Origin: Tritrichomonas musculus | Lineage: Eukaryota > Parabasalia > Tritrichomonadida > Tritrichomonadidae | Direction: 5' to 3' | Assembly: GCA_039105265.1 (NCBI GenBank) | Contig: JAPFFF010000007.1 | Location: 186,001-250,000, forward strand | Length of the DNA: 64,000 nucleotides | Shown here: in pieces, positions 41,216 through 53,281 of the stretch | Position numbering within the stretch: position 1 is the stretch's first letter | How the letters are laid out: each line of letters starts with the position of its first letter | Program-made: the position numbers and the translations under genes | The notes under the pieces: model-generated | Told to the model about the DNA's origin: nothing | Database searches by the model: none | The model's input: only the letters and a program-made list of their open reading frames with translations

Positions 41216-42674
41216 GTTGGTGGACATAATTATGTTTTTGGGACATAATCATGTTTGCTCAACTTTTTGAATGGTACACAAAAATAAAACACATTTTTCT
41301 CAATACTTTTTAAAGATAATTTGATAATATTATATACTTTATTAATGTATTTTATGTACATCATTATTTAATTAAATGAGCTATTATATTTGTGATTTAT
41401 ATGAAATTTTGCCATTAATGTAAAAAAAAGTCAAAATGCTTATTTTATTCTCAATAATTGAAACTTGGGATTTAATAATAATATCATTAATTCATAATCA
41501 TTAATGATATAATTTTGTCAGATAATTGATATCTAAAAACTTTCATATAAGAAAAATTTGATGCACAAAATAAAGTTAAAAATCATATCACTTTTTTGTT
41601 TTTTTCCAATAAAAAATAAAAACTTTTAAATTTTTATTTAAATATTTGATATAATGCATATAGTATAATGATATTGAAAGAATAAAATTGGCGGTTCTAC
41701 TCAAGATCTATTACCTTAATGAAAAAGAGTAACTTCTGAAATAACTTAAAAAGACTTTCAATTTTAGACATTGAGAAATTATTTTCATTATTTTAATAGT
41801 TCTTCTATACTTACCTAATATTTATTGATTAATTGCTATTTTTAATGCTATTATAATAGAAAAAATAAAAAAGTGAAATTTGTATATTTCTTAGAAAAAC
41901 CTGAAATCTTGATGGGAAACAATGATTTTTAGAGGATTAATAATATATTTCATTGTATGTGTTATCAAATAATGTAATTCTGAAATCATATCAATTATGT
42001 ATGAGTGATTTATGAATGATTTTGAATGAAAAAAAGAAAAATGAAATTTTTCCAAGATTGATTCTTTTTTAACCATATTATTATATTTAATATATTATAT
42101 GCATCATATAGATGGTTAATACTGCATCTAATTTGAAATAAAATAAACTCATTTTTCAAAATTAGTAATTTTGTATGAATGATTTTTGTCATATTTTGAA
42201 AACACTTTTTCTTTTTATATAATTATTATTTCAATAAATTTTTTTCTAAAATATAATATATACATTATATTCTAAAATAATAACTATGTTAGAGCAAATT
42301 AAAACAACCTTTTTTTTATGGTAAAAGCATGAAATGTGATATGAAATGAGTTTAATGAGTAGTGAAATGAAAATGAAACCATTTTTTCTAATTATCTATT
42401 TTATTTCAATAAATAATAATGAAACATTTTAATTATAGATGAAAAGTAAATTATAATTTTTTTCAAATAATAAAAAAATATTCAGAAATTAAAAATTCGA
42501 TATCATATTTATGATCAAATTTAGTTTGATAAAAGTGAATGAAAATCGGGAAATAGAATGTATCCAATACGATATTAATTGTTCTACAATTGTTTTTTTA
42601 AAAGTCCAATTTGAATATATAGAAATGATGTGAAAACATAATTTTGTCTCCAAAACAGAATTATTTCCACCAAC
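41216..42674. mobile_element. 1.46-kb TA-flanked inverted-repeat element
   Basis: Ends read GTTGGTGGACATAATTATG on the left and, as reverse complement, GTTGGTGGAAATAATTCTG on the right, with similarity continuing for about 45 bp (ACATAATCATG / ACAAAATTATG). TA TA flanks both sides. No transposase inside. Confidence 0.65.
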
Positions 42675-42989
42675 TATATCTCAAAAAAAAAAAAGATCGG
42701 AAAAATTTTTGAGAAATATTTCTATTAATATCTTAAGAAATAAATAACACATTCATGAATTAACCAATCAAATAATATTAAAATTAAGGCATTGCTATAT
42801 ATTTTATTCAACTAATTTCATTTATTTATTATTTTAAGGATTTATTGATATTTTATTTATTTTAATAAATACATCAATCATGTTTGCTTTGCCGGTCTCT
42901 AAAAGGAACATAAATCAAGGTATGCGAAATTATACAAATGGATTTTGAAAAAAATGTTTATAATATTTGTGCAATATCAACCAAATATA

Positions 42990-44263
42990 GGTGGTGGAAA
43001 AAGTCCGTAGGCGTGCACTTTTTTTGATCAATCTAAGGTCTTTTAAAATTTAATTATAATATTTATATAACCATATGTGTGATGCATAATATGATATAAT
43101 TAAAATCAAAAATAAAGTTAATCAATATAAAAATTACTTCTTTTTTATTTTAAACGTATGCAAAAAATAAACGTAAAATATTTTAATGAATGAAGCACTT
43201 GTTGAAAAACGTTCAGTAGCAAGCTTTCTTTGGAAGAAGAAAAAAACAAATAAACAGATATATCAAGAAATGTCTGAAGTTTACGCTGAAGATATGCCAT
43301 CAATTAAAACAATTCAGAAATTGACGAAAAAGATGATTGATGGAGACTGGTCAATATTTGATCGTCCACGTGAAGGTAGGCCTGAAAGAGCTGAATTGAG
43401 TGAAAAAATACAAGAAGTTTTAGCATATAATCCATATGCTTCAACTAAAAAAATCGCCAAAAAAGTTGGGGCGGATCCAAAAACGGTAAAAAAAGTTTTA
43501 ATTGAAAAACTTCAAATGAGAAAGGTCAATTTTAAATGGATACCTTATACATTGACCTTAGAATTAAAGGCAAAACGAGTTGAAATAGCTAAAGATCTTT
43601 TTGATTTTTTGTCTAATTGTAATGATCAAAAGCTCAGAAAAGTATTGACCCAGGATGAAACTTGGGTTTACTTTTCAAATCCTAGGAATTCAATGTGGTT
43701 AGAAGAAGGTCAACCAATTCCTGAAAAACCAAAGAAAACAATTGGCACCAAAAAGGTGATGATATCAGTGATATGGGGAATTACTGGCATCATCTCAATA
43801 ACAATGCTCCCAATTGACCAAAAGTTTAATCGAAACTTCTTTGAACAAAAGGTACTTGGTGATCTTTCTTCAACAATCAAAACAAATGGCTTTTTTCTCC
43901 ATATGGATAATGCTAGACCACATTTGGTACACGAAAAACTGAAGGAGCTAGGTATAAAAAGACTTGAACACCCTCCTTATTCACCTGATCTAGCTCCTTC
44001 AGATTTTTTTCTATTCGGCTACCTAAAAAAATTACTCGAAGGTGAAGAGTTTGATTCTGAAATCGAACTTTTTGATAGAGTAACTGAAATTTTGAAAGAA
44101 ATTTCAAAATCAGTCCTCAAATCTGTATATGATGAGTGGATGAATAGATTACTTATTGTTCAAGAATCAAAAGGAAATTATGTACATTAAAAAATATTTT
44201 TTTATAATTTTTTCTTTTTTTTTAATAATAAAAAGGGCACGCCTACGGACTTTTTCCACCCCC
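42990..44263 (+). mobile_element. Mariner element B, intact
   Basis: 1,274 bp. Terminal inverted repeats of about 33 bp match with two mismatches (shared core GTGGAAAAAGTCCGTAGGCG). TA flanks at 42988-42989 and 44264-44265. One uninterrupted transposase. A different family from mariner A by both ends and protein. Confidence 0.95.
43186..44190 (+). CDS. Mariner-like transposase with unusual DD31D spacing
   Basis: 334 residues, ATG at 43186. N-terminal helix-turn-helix (about 1-115), then WIPYTL in place of the usual WVPHEL. Catalytic residues are D157 in TQDETW, D241 in LHMDNARPH and D273 in YSPDLAPSD. Only 31 residues separate D241 and D273, three fewer than the mariner norm of 34 found in mariner A; the missing residues are in the loop after DNARPH. 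All other signatures are mariner-like and the frame is whole. Low identity to mariner A implies a separate lineage. Confidence 0.95.
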   Translation: MNEALVEKRSVASFLWKKKKTNKQIYQEMSEVYAEDMPSIKTIQKLTKKMIDGDWSIFDRPREGRPERAELSEKIQEVLAYNPYASTKKIAKKVGADPKTVKKVLIEKLQMRKVNFKWIPYTLTLELKAKRVEIAKDLFDFLSNCNDQKLRKVLTQDETWVYFSNPRNSMWLEEGQPIPEKPKKTIGTKKVMISVIWGITGIISITMLPIDQKFNRNFFEQKVLGDLSSTIKTNGFFLHMDNARPHLVHEKLKELGIKRLEHPPYSPDLAPSDFFLFGYLKKLLEGEEFDSEIELFDRVTEILKEISKSVLKSVYDEWMNRLLIVQESKGNYVH

Positions 44264-44543
44264 TATATTAAGTGTAAATAAATATAGTCATATATTGTTT
44301 CAAGCATATCAGGTCAGTGTTTTATTGTTTAAAAATATTTTTTTAGAAATAATAATTAGCAATTTGTTACATAGACTTTGGAATTGATGTCATTCATTCA
44401 AATAATTCAAAAATAATTCAAAAATATAACAGAATTTACGATAAACAAATTTAAAAAAAAAATAGATAATGTAAATTTAATTAGTATTATTTTTTAGTAA
44501 TTTTTGAATTTGTAATTCTTTTAATTGATTATTTATGATTGAG
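44264..44543. other. Intergenic spacer
   Basis: AT-rich; may include the unrecognised right end of the hAT element. Confidence 0.35.
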
Positions 44544-46358
44544 TTATCTTTCATCTTCAATGTCATTGTCAAAGTCTTCTTCTTCCTCCTCCTCTTCGCT
44601 TAATTCGCCAATTATCGAATCAATTTCAGTCAATTCATGCTCCCAAATAAGATTAACCTTTATTCTGAGTAAGCAATCAAGAATATCACTTTTCAAAGTA
44701 GTTCTCAAATGATTGTGAATCAACTTAAGTTGCGAAAAGCACCTTTCACAGATAGCTTCGGACCCAGGCAAGACTAAGACTCTGACAGCAATTGTACATA
44801 AATCTTGTAATTTTATTTGCTCATTATTGAACGATATAAAGACTGTGATATTCGTTTTCCAGTATGATATTGGCTCTTCAAGAAACACATCTTTTAATTT
44901 TAGCCATGATAAGAAAGCTTTTACAGCATTTGGTGAATTTATATGTAAATAGGCTGCCATTTCTTCAATTTTGTTAATTAATAATTGCTTTTCAAAGTTG
45001 TAACATTGAATGAAATTTAAATCTTCGTTTGATATTTCTTCATTTTGAACTATCTTAAATGAAATAGCATCTGCACGTATGGTTTTCATCTGCCACCATT
45101 CACGACCTGATCTTGTAAATAAAAAACCAAGTTCTGCAATTATGTAGTCACAGTTTTGAGAGAAACGTATCGATATTCTGTCGGTGATAATTTTTGCAAA
45201 GCCAAAACCATAAGGATCGTCAATACATGTTATACTATTTAAGAGTTTTAATATTTCACAAAAAACACTACCAACTGAAACGAAATTTCCTTGTACCGAG
45301 TTAGTGAAATCAATAATTGGTTTTAAAACATTTGAAACGGCTGTTAATTGTTTAACTTCTTTTTCATTTAACTAAATTGGACATTTTTCATTTGTTTTAG
45401 AAAATTTTTCTATCGTACCTTTGAAAAAGTCAACATTTTTAAAAATGTAATTTACACATATATATAAAGAATTCCACCTTGTTCTATTTAATTTTGGTGG
45501 TGAATTTTTTAATCCTTGAGATTTGCTTTCTATTAAAATTTTTTTCCTTCGAATCCATGATATAAATTCAGATATAATAATAATTGAATTATTAAATGTT
45601 TCATTCAATTTTCTGAGATCTTCGATCAATAATTGACAAGTATGTGCTGCACATGCGAAACGAATTATGGGAAATTTTTTATCTTGTTCAAAAACTTCTT
45701 TTTGAATATCATTAAAACATTTAACTAAATTAGATGCGTTATCTGTTGTCACACCAACTACAGATATATTGTTTTTAGATAATTCTTCACAAATTGAATT
45801 TATAACGATTTTTAAATTATTTGCAGTTGGTTTATCAATTTGAATTAATGTCAAATGTCGCAGTAAACCAGGATAATAAATTGAAATTTGATACAAGCTT
45901 TTATTTCAACTTGTTGTACCATCAATTACTAAAGAAACAAGTTTGTTTTGAAAAAGTTCTATATTTTCTGAATGTTTTATATTACTTAATTCAAAAATTA
46001 AATCTCTAAAGTTTTCAGAATTTGGGATTTCTTTATCATCAATTCCCATGTTAATAAATAATTGTCTAAAAATTGGACTGTTAATTTGAGAAAAAGAAAT
46101 ATTGGCTGCACAAAATAAATTAATTATATCTTCATAAAACTTTGGAAAATCAATTTTTCCATTTTGAACTTGAGGTAAAAATCCTGTGTTTATTATTTGT
46201 ATTTGGAAATTATTATTCCCTTTGCAAGCTTTTGTATGTTTTGGCATATATCTATGATTACTGAAAAAGTTTTTACACTTCAAACATTGAGCTTTGTAAA
46301 TTTTCCTACCTTTCCCATCTCTTCTAAATTCTGGAAGCTTTATCCAATCTTGGTTCAT
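44544..46358 (-). pseudogene. hAT-family transposase, decayed by two in-frame stops
   Basis: 605 codons in one frame from ATG at 46358. An N-terminal BED-like zinc finger (CLKCKNFFSNHRYMPKHTKAC) begins at about residue 25. The RNase H-like domain has LVIDGTTS (first catalytic Asp), VGVTTDNASNLV, then CAAHTCQLL and LNRTRWNSLY, the hAT C-x2-H and RW motifs. The C-terminal dimerisation region is LPGSEAICERCFSQLKLIHN plus LRTTLKSDILDCLLRIK, followed by an acidic tail. A TGA at 45906-45908 and a TAG at 45372-45374 interrupt an otherwise open frame, so decay is recent. Terminal repeats and an 8-bp duplication were not identified. Confidence 0.85.
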
Positions 46359-46543
46359 TAAAAGTGATATTAAAATTATGAAAAACATTAAAAAATATAA
46401 AAATAATAAAAATTGACCAAAACGATCAAATTTTGAAAGAAGAAATAACGATAGCAAAAATTCAAGTATTTATTAATAATTTTTCTATGTATTATATTAA
46501 AAAGTCATCTATCGTTAAATTTTTATAATTGAAAATTTAAATA

Positions 46544-47953
46544 CCCCGTAAAATATTGAATTTTTAGAATTGCGGGGACGATAGAAATAAACGTATAGTG
46601 ACAACTTAACTTTTTCTATAAGTAGTGAAAAATCCATAAAAGTGACAAATTAATTTATTAGATGTATTTATTTTTTTTTCTAATTTATAGGTTAAGAGCT
46701 TTTCTGTATCAAACTATTTCACTTAAACTAATATGCTTATAATTGAAACCAAGGCAGCAGAGTTCATTTTCCACTGCAGCAAATGGCGATATCTCAAAGC
46801 TCAGTAGAAAAGAATCCGGCTCATGTCACACGCATTAAAGCATTCCCGCGGAAAGATCCTCAATTCCGCGAGAGCTTTGCTCACTTTTTTTCCACTGCAG
46901 CAAATGATGATATATCAAGATTCATTAAATAAAAATAAAAATATTTTAATATATGATTTTATTATTACCTTTAGTTGAATGATGACTTTTAATAATACTT
47001 ATCATCATATCTTTTAGAAATGAAATCATCATATATGATTTATTATTCACATTTCATCATTATTAAAATTTTATGTCCACCTTTTTAAATAATTTCTTAT
47101 ATAAATAAAATATTAAATCAAAATATATTAAAAGATATTAAAATATCTGTTTGCATAATCAAATATATCTACATTATATCGGTGTAATTTTTCAAAAGGA
47201 TTAAACTTTTTCTGTACTATTATAAAAAGCATTCAAAAAACTAAAACTAAAAATTCTTTATATTTTCTTTTTTTAATAATATAAATGATAAATATATTTA
47301 TAAATAAAACTAACTGCATATTCAAAATATTCGAAAAAATTGAAAATCAAAAAATATCAAAATGATCATTTTGGTGAGAAATAAAATAAATAGTTTTATC
47401 TAATGTTTAAAAAGAACACGCCAATTATAACAAAACTTGTCAATCTTATTGCTTATAATTGACTGTATATCTGAAAAAATTCAGATATTTAATTGATTTT
47501 TTTGAAACTCAATACAGAAAAAAAGTTCTTTTCACTTTTTACATATAAATATCAATTATACTAGTCAAATTATCAATACTTTAATAAAGAAGAAATGGCC
47601 GATTTCAAAGCGGGAGAAAAATATTCAAAATTCAATTATATTTTTAAAATTAAACAATTATGCAAATGTCATATATTTATTCCTCATGAAATAAAAAAAA
47701 TTATTTTTTATGGCAATAGCTCAATTTTGTTTTCACAATGAGATAAATCCAAAATATATGAAAAAAAATCGATTTAACGTACATAAACGTATGAAAAATA
47801 TAACCACATAAACTTTTTCAAAACGAAAACTTTTTAAATACAAAAAATTAAATTCAATTAGACCATTCAAATTTATTTTTTATCAATAAATTGAGAGTTT
47901 TTATTAATTGACATTTTATCCCCGCAATTCTAAAAATTCAATATTTTACGGGG
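46544..47953. mobile_element. 1.4-kb TA-flanked element with perfect 35-bp ends
   Basis: Terminal inverted repeats (46544-46578; 47919-47953) are identical over 35 bases, beginning CCCCGTAAAATATTGAATTT and ending GCGGGGA. TA flanks at 46542-46543 and 47954-47955. No transposase. The interior is AT-rich except for a patch at about 46765-46920. There a unit of about 30 bp (TTTCCACTGCAGCAAATG followed by a GATAT-type tail) occurs twice, separated by a GC-richer segment with a CGCGGAA/TTCCGCG hairpin. Confidence 0.8.
46765..46920. repeat. Direct repeat pair around a GC-richer hairpin segment
   Basis: TTTCCACTGCAGCAAATG starts near 46768 and again near 46888. Between them is a 90-bp segment of mixed composition containing inverted GCGGAA and TTCCGC. 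No tRNA fold is apparent. Confidence 0.6.
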
Positions 47954-48333
47954 TAATGACCAAAATTGAAAGCAACTATCCAAAAATGGATATTTTGGCT
48001 ATTTCAAAGTTCTCAATTTTTTTTGGATATTTTGAAGAATCCATTTTAAACTTTTTGAATATAAATACGTTTGGATACCAAAGCCTAGATTTACAATAGC
48101 ATTAAATCACCCACAAATTTTCTCAGGAATTTGGAGTTGAAAAAAGATCATTCCGAATTTTTCAACATAAAGTGTAAATTTGATATTTTAAAAAATTGCA
48201 TTAATGCAATTCGAACTACATTTGGGTTAAAAATGAATTGTATTCAATTACAAATCTGTCATAAAAAAATATTTAAAAAGTTTCGAAATTTTTTACAATT
48301 CAGCTCAAAATTTTTAGTTTTTTATAAGTTGAA
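47954..48333. other. Spacer upstream of the C2 gene
   Basis: 380 bp without a gene. A short stretch near 47965-47999 (atccaaaaatggatattttggc) echoes the start of the C2 gene (attccaaaaatggacatttt), perhaps by chance. Confidence 0.35.
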
Positions 48334-49245
48334 ATGAAATTGCATTTGAGAATTATTGAAGCTGATAATATTCCAAAAATGGACATTTTGGGAAAAGCTG
48401 ATCCATATGTTGTAGTTTCTTTTACAATTTCGAAGGATACAGATCAAACTGAAGTTATTGATAAGACATACACACCAAAATGGGATAAACAAATGGAACT
48501 AAGAATTTCTTCTATAGATGAATCAGTAGTTTTCCAACTCAAAGATCACGATAAAGTTTCAAAGGATGACCTTATTGGATCATATAAAAAAACCATCCAG
48601 AAATTCCCACCCGGAATAGTAACTGACGAATGGATTCAACTTGAAAAAGCAAAAGGTGTTAAAAAAGCAGCTCGAGTTCACATTATATCTCATCTTGCAT
48701 TGGATGGAATGCCTCCTTTTAACAATATCCCATTTCAATTTCTCAAAGTCGCTGTTAAGGTTATTAGTGCAAGAGACATTGAAGTGATGGATATTATAGG
48801 AGAAACCGATCCGTATGTTGTTCTATATCTTCGAAACAATTCAAACATTCAGTACAAAACAAAAGTTTTGAAAAATTGTATGAATCCAGTATGGAATCAA
48901 GATTTTGAAATTAATTTATTAAACCAAACTAGTGATATCCTTTCCTTGAAAATGTGGGACAAAGACTTAATAAAAGATGATGAAATGTCAGCTCTCGATA
49001 TTCCCCTTGGCCAGTTTCCACTGTATGAAATAATTAAAAGAGAATATGATATGAAACCTAAAAAACGTGTCAAAAAAGGTGGGAAGATCACAATTCAACT
49101 TCAAGTTATTCCATTAGGCGAGAAGGCTTGGACAGTTGGCCCAATGGCAGTTACATATCCCCAAGGAGCCCCAGATCCACAATTTCAAATGATGATGGAG
49201 CAGTTGCAACAGATTGGAGGAGTAATGTGCCAATCTGATCAATGA
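48334..49245 (+). CDS. Tandem C2-domain protein
   Basis: 303 residues, ATG at 48334. Two C2 domains: residues about 1-115 (KLHLRIIEADNIPKMDILGK, ADPYVVVSF, then LKDHDKVSKDDLIG) and about 130-250 (LKVAVKVISARDIEVMDIIG, ETDPYVVLYL, then MWDKDLIKDDE). Both keep the paired aspartates (MD-x-x-G, DPYV, D-x-D) that bind calcium. The C-terminus is a proline/methionine-rich tail (YPQGAPDPQFQMMMEQLQ). There is no signal peptide or membrane segment, so it is probably a soluble calcium-dependent lipid-binding protein that moves to membranes. Similar double-C2 proteins are expanded in parabasalids. AT-rich flanks, isolated among mobile elements. Confidence 0.92.
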   Translation: MKLHLRIIEADNIPKMDILGKADPYVVVSFTISKDTDQTEVIDKTYTPKWDKQMELRISSIDESVVFQLKDHDKVSKDDLIGSYKKTIQKFPPGIVTDEWIQLEKAKGVKKAARVHIISHLALDGMPPFNNIPFQFLKVAVKVISARDIEVMDIIGETDPYVVLYLRNNSNIQYKTKVLKNCMNPVWNQDFEINLLNQTSDILSLKMWDKDLIKDDEMSALDIPLGQFPLYEIIKREYDMKPKKRVKKGGKITIQLQVIPLGEKAWTVGPMAVTYPQGAPDPQFQMMMEQLQQIGGVMCQSDQ

Positions 49246-49737
49246 TAAAAATATTAGTGATGTTGTTATTTGTAGGCACCTTTAAATTACTTCAAAAAAA
49301 CAAAACATTTTATTCTTTTTTAATAAATTATATTTATTCAAAATAGAGTTGATTCAAATAAAACCTCTGATTGATAACAGTTTAAATATATTTTAAAGTA
49401 ATAAATGTAAATATTTTAATCTATATTTCAAGTATACTAGGATTTTAAATAGTATAAAATTAAGATAAATTTATTTTTTTTAAGTAAAGACGATAAATCA
49501 GAAATAAATCAGATAGATTTAAATCTTTCAACTTTTTAAAATTCAATTCAATATTTGAATAAACATAATATTTCTCTTGTTTAATAAATATAGGAAGAGC
49601 ATAATTGCAAAAGCATATAAAAAATAAGAGGACTGTAAGCAAAAATATAAACCATTCAAAAATGTGAGAAGCGAGAAAAATACTTTATCATATTTTATTA
49701 TTAATAAAAATAATTTTTAAATTGAAGCATAATTCTA
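49246..49737. other. AT-rich, no gene
   Basis: 3' flank of the C2 gene; nothing recognised. Confidence 0.45.
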
Positions 49738-50580
49738 CAGTTTTAATATCTGTTTGATCTTTCTGTTTAATATTGAGATATATATATTTTAAAATTTTTG
49801 CAATTTTTTTTCTGAAAAAGTTGATATTTTTATTCAAAAAATAACAGTTTTATTAAAACGATTTATAATTCGATAATTATGAATACGATTATTATGAAAT
49901 TATAACAAAGTAATTATATCATGTTGATGAATAAGTGTACAAAATATTATAAGAAAATTGGCGCTACGTTTTTAGTAAAAGACATCTTAATTTAAAATGA
50001 TTTTATAATATTCGTTCAAACCAATATAAATGATTTTTTTAATTAGCCACAAAATGATGGCACTTGAATGTATATATATGCATGAGATTTGAAACAATTA
50101 AGACAAAATTATTTTATATATTCATATCAATAAAGATATTTTTTTTAGATACATTTAAATTGCATTGAAATATAATATAAATATGATAATAACTAATATG
50201 ACCCTATTAACATTGCGTTTTTTTATAAATTAGCAAATGAATTATAAAAAAAAAAAAAAACAATAATATTCAATTATTAATCGTTAATCAGAATAATTTG
50301 TCCTCAACCATTAAAACTCTATCAATTTTTAATGTTATTTTTCTAAAAACGTAGCGCCAATTTTCTTATAATATTTTGTACACTTATTCATCAACATGAT
50401 ATAATTACTTTGTTATAATTTCATAATAATCGTATTCATAATTATTGAATTATAAATTATTTAAATAAAACTGTTATTTTTTGAATAAAAATATCAACTT
50501 TTTCAGAAAAAAAATTGCAAAAATTTTAAAATATATATATCTCAATATTAAACAGAAAGATCAAACAGATATTAAAACTG
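49738..50580. mobile_element. 843-bp fold-back element with 238-bp inverted arms
   Basis: Left arm 49738-49975 and right arm 50343-50580 are inverted near-copies starting CAGTTTTAATATCTGTTTGA and ending GGCGCTACGTTTTTAG. TA flanks both sides (49736-49737; 50581-50582). The 367-bp centre is AT-rich with no frame. Arm differences are few, mainly around the AAACGATTT / AAATAATTT segment. Confidence 0.85.
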
Positions 50581-50959
50581 TAGATTTATTATTGGAGTAA
50601 AAATATATTAATAATAATTATATTTCAAATAAAAGAAATTTATTTGGCTTGAAGTGATCTAAAAAATATTAAAAAAAAAACTCTTTCACAGAAAGTTTGA
50701 TCAACGGTACGGCGATAGGATGTAAAGTGTCAAAAGTATTTAAAAAACTGTAATAATCGAAACAAACCAAATATATAAATAGAACACATTATATATAATA
50801 ACTTTAGACTTGTGCAAAGTCCAGGACAATAAAACTTTTCAAGGACAACCGCAGGACTTAGGACTTTGTCAGGACCATTTTTTTTTAAAGAAAAAAAATG
50901 ACATATTTAAATTTTATTGAAAAAAATTATATATTCAACTTTTCCTTTTAATATGGATA

Positions 50960-51723
50960 GACCCTATTAAGGTATTCATTCAATTTTGTAGTATTCAAAA
51001 AGTGACAACAAAAATACAAATTTTGCGAAAAATATCATAATAAATTTTAATTTTTTATATTAAATATTCATAAAAAAATAATATCATTATATAATATATT
51101 TAAATTATTCTATATCTTGCTAAAAGTAGAGATAATTTCATAAATAATCACTCAGCTAATCTTTTCAACCTGAGTTAAAATTTGAAAAATTGGACATATT
51201 TTTTGATTTTGAAAAGAATTATTTTAAAAAATCAAAAATTCCGACGCTGGGGACTTTATTTTGGATAGATTTTTACTTTGAATACTTTACATATTTTTAC
51301 TTTTCAGAAATCTTTATTTTCTCACAATTATTCAATTGTTTATATCTTACAATCTCACAATTATTTCTTATAAAAATGCACAATATTCTGAAGTATATAA
51401 TAATTTCATAGAATTGATCTCAATTTTCTGATGATTCAAATATTTCATAAAAATTTAATTCAATTTAATAAATTAACTAAAAAATATATCTTATATTTAA
51501 AATTGCATTTTCCTCATATTTGCTATGATATTTATACAAAACATCATTTTTTTTTCTAAACTTATCAAATTGTAAAATTTTCATTCAAAAAGCAAAATTA
51601 ATTTATTTTTATATTTTACGTTAATTTTACCATTATATTTAGTAATTAAATTGATGTCATCATATATTTTATTATATTACAATATGATATCATATACTGC
51701 TTTTGTTCAACCTTAATATGGTC
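50960..51723. mobile_element. 764-bp nested TA-flanked element
   Basis: Ends GACCCTATTAAGGT (left) and GACCATATTAAGGT (reverse complement of right), 13 of 14 identical, with TA at 50958-50959 and 51724-51725. A small frame inside (51190-51411) is aromatic-rich noise. Confidence 0.5.
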
Positions 51724-51902
51724 TATATGGATTTTTTAAAAATCTATAAATATATAAATAAAAAAAGATTGTTCACATAATATTTTACTGATTTTATAAC
51801 TTATATATGAAGTTATCCATTATATTGAGAATTAAAAACTTTCGGGCAGAATTAAATGATCAACATATAATTTTTTTAATATTTTAATAAAAGCATATTT
51901 TA

Positions 51903-53281
51903 GAGGTGCGGACACCTACTTTACTTTTTTAACGTTTATAAAAATATGTATATCTTTTTATGTATTAATAATTATTAAATAATATTTTATTTATTATATA
52001 CTAGTGCATTTATATTATATATTTATCATTTAAAAGCTTTATAATATTAATTATATAAGTTATAATAACAAAAACAAGTATCCTATGAAAATAACACAAT
52101 CCAGCCACCTGATGGATGGATTGAATTTACAATGATTAATTATTATATATATTGGAAATTAATGATTAATTATGCATTTTGTTATTTTATAAATATTTCA
52201 TATTTTGTTAAAAAGTTCATTTTAATGAATTTTTACATATTTTTTTGAAATATTTAAATAAATAAAGAATTTATTTAGATTATAATCACATTTTAATATT
52301 TTACATTTAATTTAATAAAGATATGCTAAATTTAGTTTAATTTGATTCAGGGTTCCGAGCTGCAAAAATCAATTTTAAAATCATAATTATTAATAACGAT
52401 TTTTTTTCAATAAAAAATTTTTATTAAAATATTTTGCAAATATCTTTTTATATTTATATGTATATCATAGATTATATAACTTTTAATAATAATATATATA
52501 TTATATAAATATTTAAAATAAATATAAACAAATAATAAACTTTATATAACTGTATATTCTAAATATTGAACAATTATAATTTCAAAGCGCTTCTAATAAA
52601 ATGTTAATTTGAGAGAAATGAAATAAATAGTTTTCTTTATATATTTTGAAGTTTAATTAAAATTTGAATCAAATGCAGAAAGTTTTTTTTTTATTAATTT
52701 TTTTTCATAAATTTTGAATAAAAAAATTTTCGAGAATAAAATTGAGAATATAGTAAATAATAATTGAGAGTCATTACATTTAAATTCATATCTTAATATT
52801 TAATTTATTAATTTATTATATTATAATAATTATATGATATAAATAAAATATATAACAATTATATATTAATAATAAAATTTTAAAATACTTTTTTTTATTA
52901 AATTTGGCCCATTTTCATTTTCTCAATTTTTTTTTGGGCCAATTTGAATGGAAACTATATCCTACATTAATAATTAAATAATAACAAACGAGAAACATTT
53001 TTTTAAATAGTATAAAAATGATTTTTATCATGTTTTTATTACTTTTTTTCTTCTAAATAATAGATTTTTCTATTAATTACATAATTTCTATAGTTTACAT
53101 ATTTTTATTTTTTTTTCAGTGGTTTATATTTTTCTGCCTCAGAAAAAAAATCATATATCGCCCCAGGTCGGCCCCGTGGACGAAAATAAAAAAAAATTAT
53201 ATCATTATAATGCTCATAAAAAATAATTAATATATACATATTTTGGTGCGAATCTAAATCACTTCACCCTGTCCGCACCTC
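51903..53281. mobile_element. 1.4-kb inner inverted-repeat pair
   Basis: GAGGTGCGGACA at 51903-51914 and its inverse at 53270-53281. TA on the left; the right flank is less clean. Contains a small GC-rich patch at about 53157-53180 (GCCCCAGGTCGGCCCCGTGG). No gene. Confidence 0.45.

Noticed and set aside
46765-46920. tRNA or other standard RNA gene in the GC-richer patch
   Set aside because: No cloverleaf with anticodon and T-arm consensus can be drawn; only one short hairpin is present.
47957-48030. Decayed duplicate of the first C2 domain upstream of the C2 gene
   Set aside because: Similarity is limited to about 25 bases (ccaaaaatggaYatttt) and does not continue, so chance is likely.
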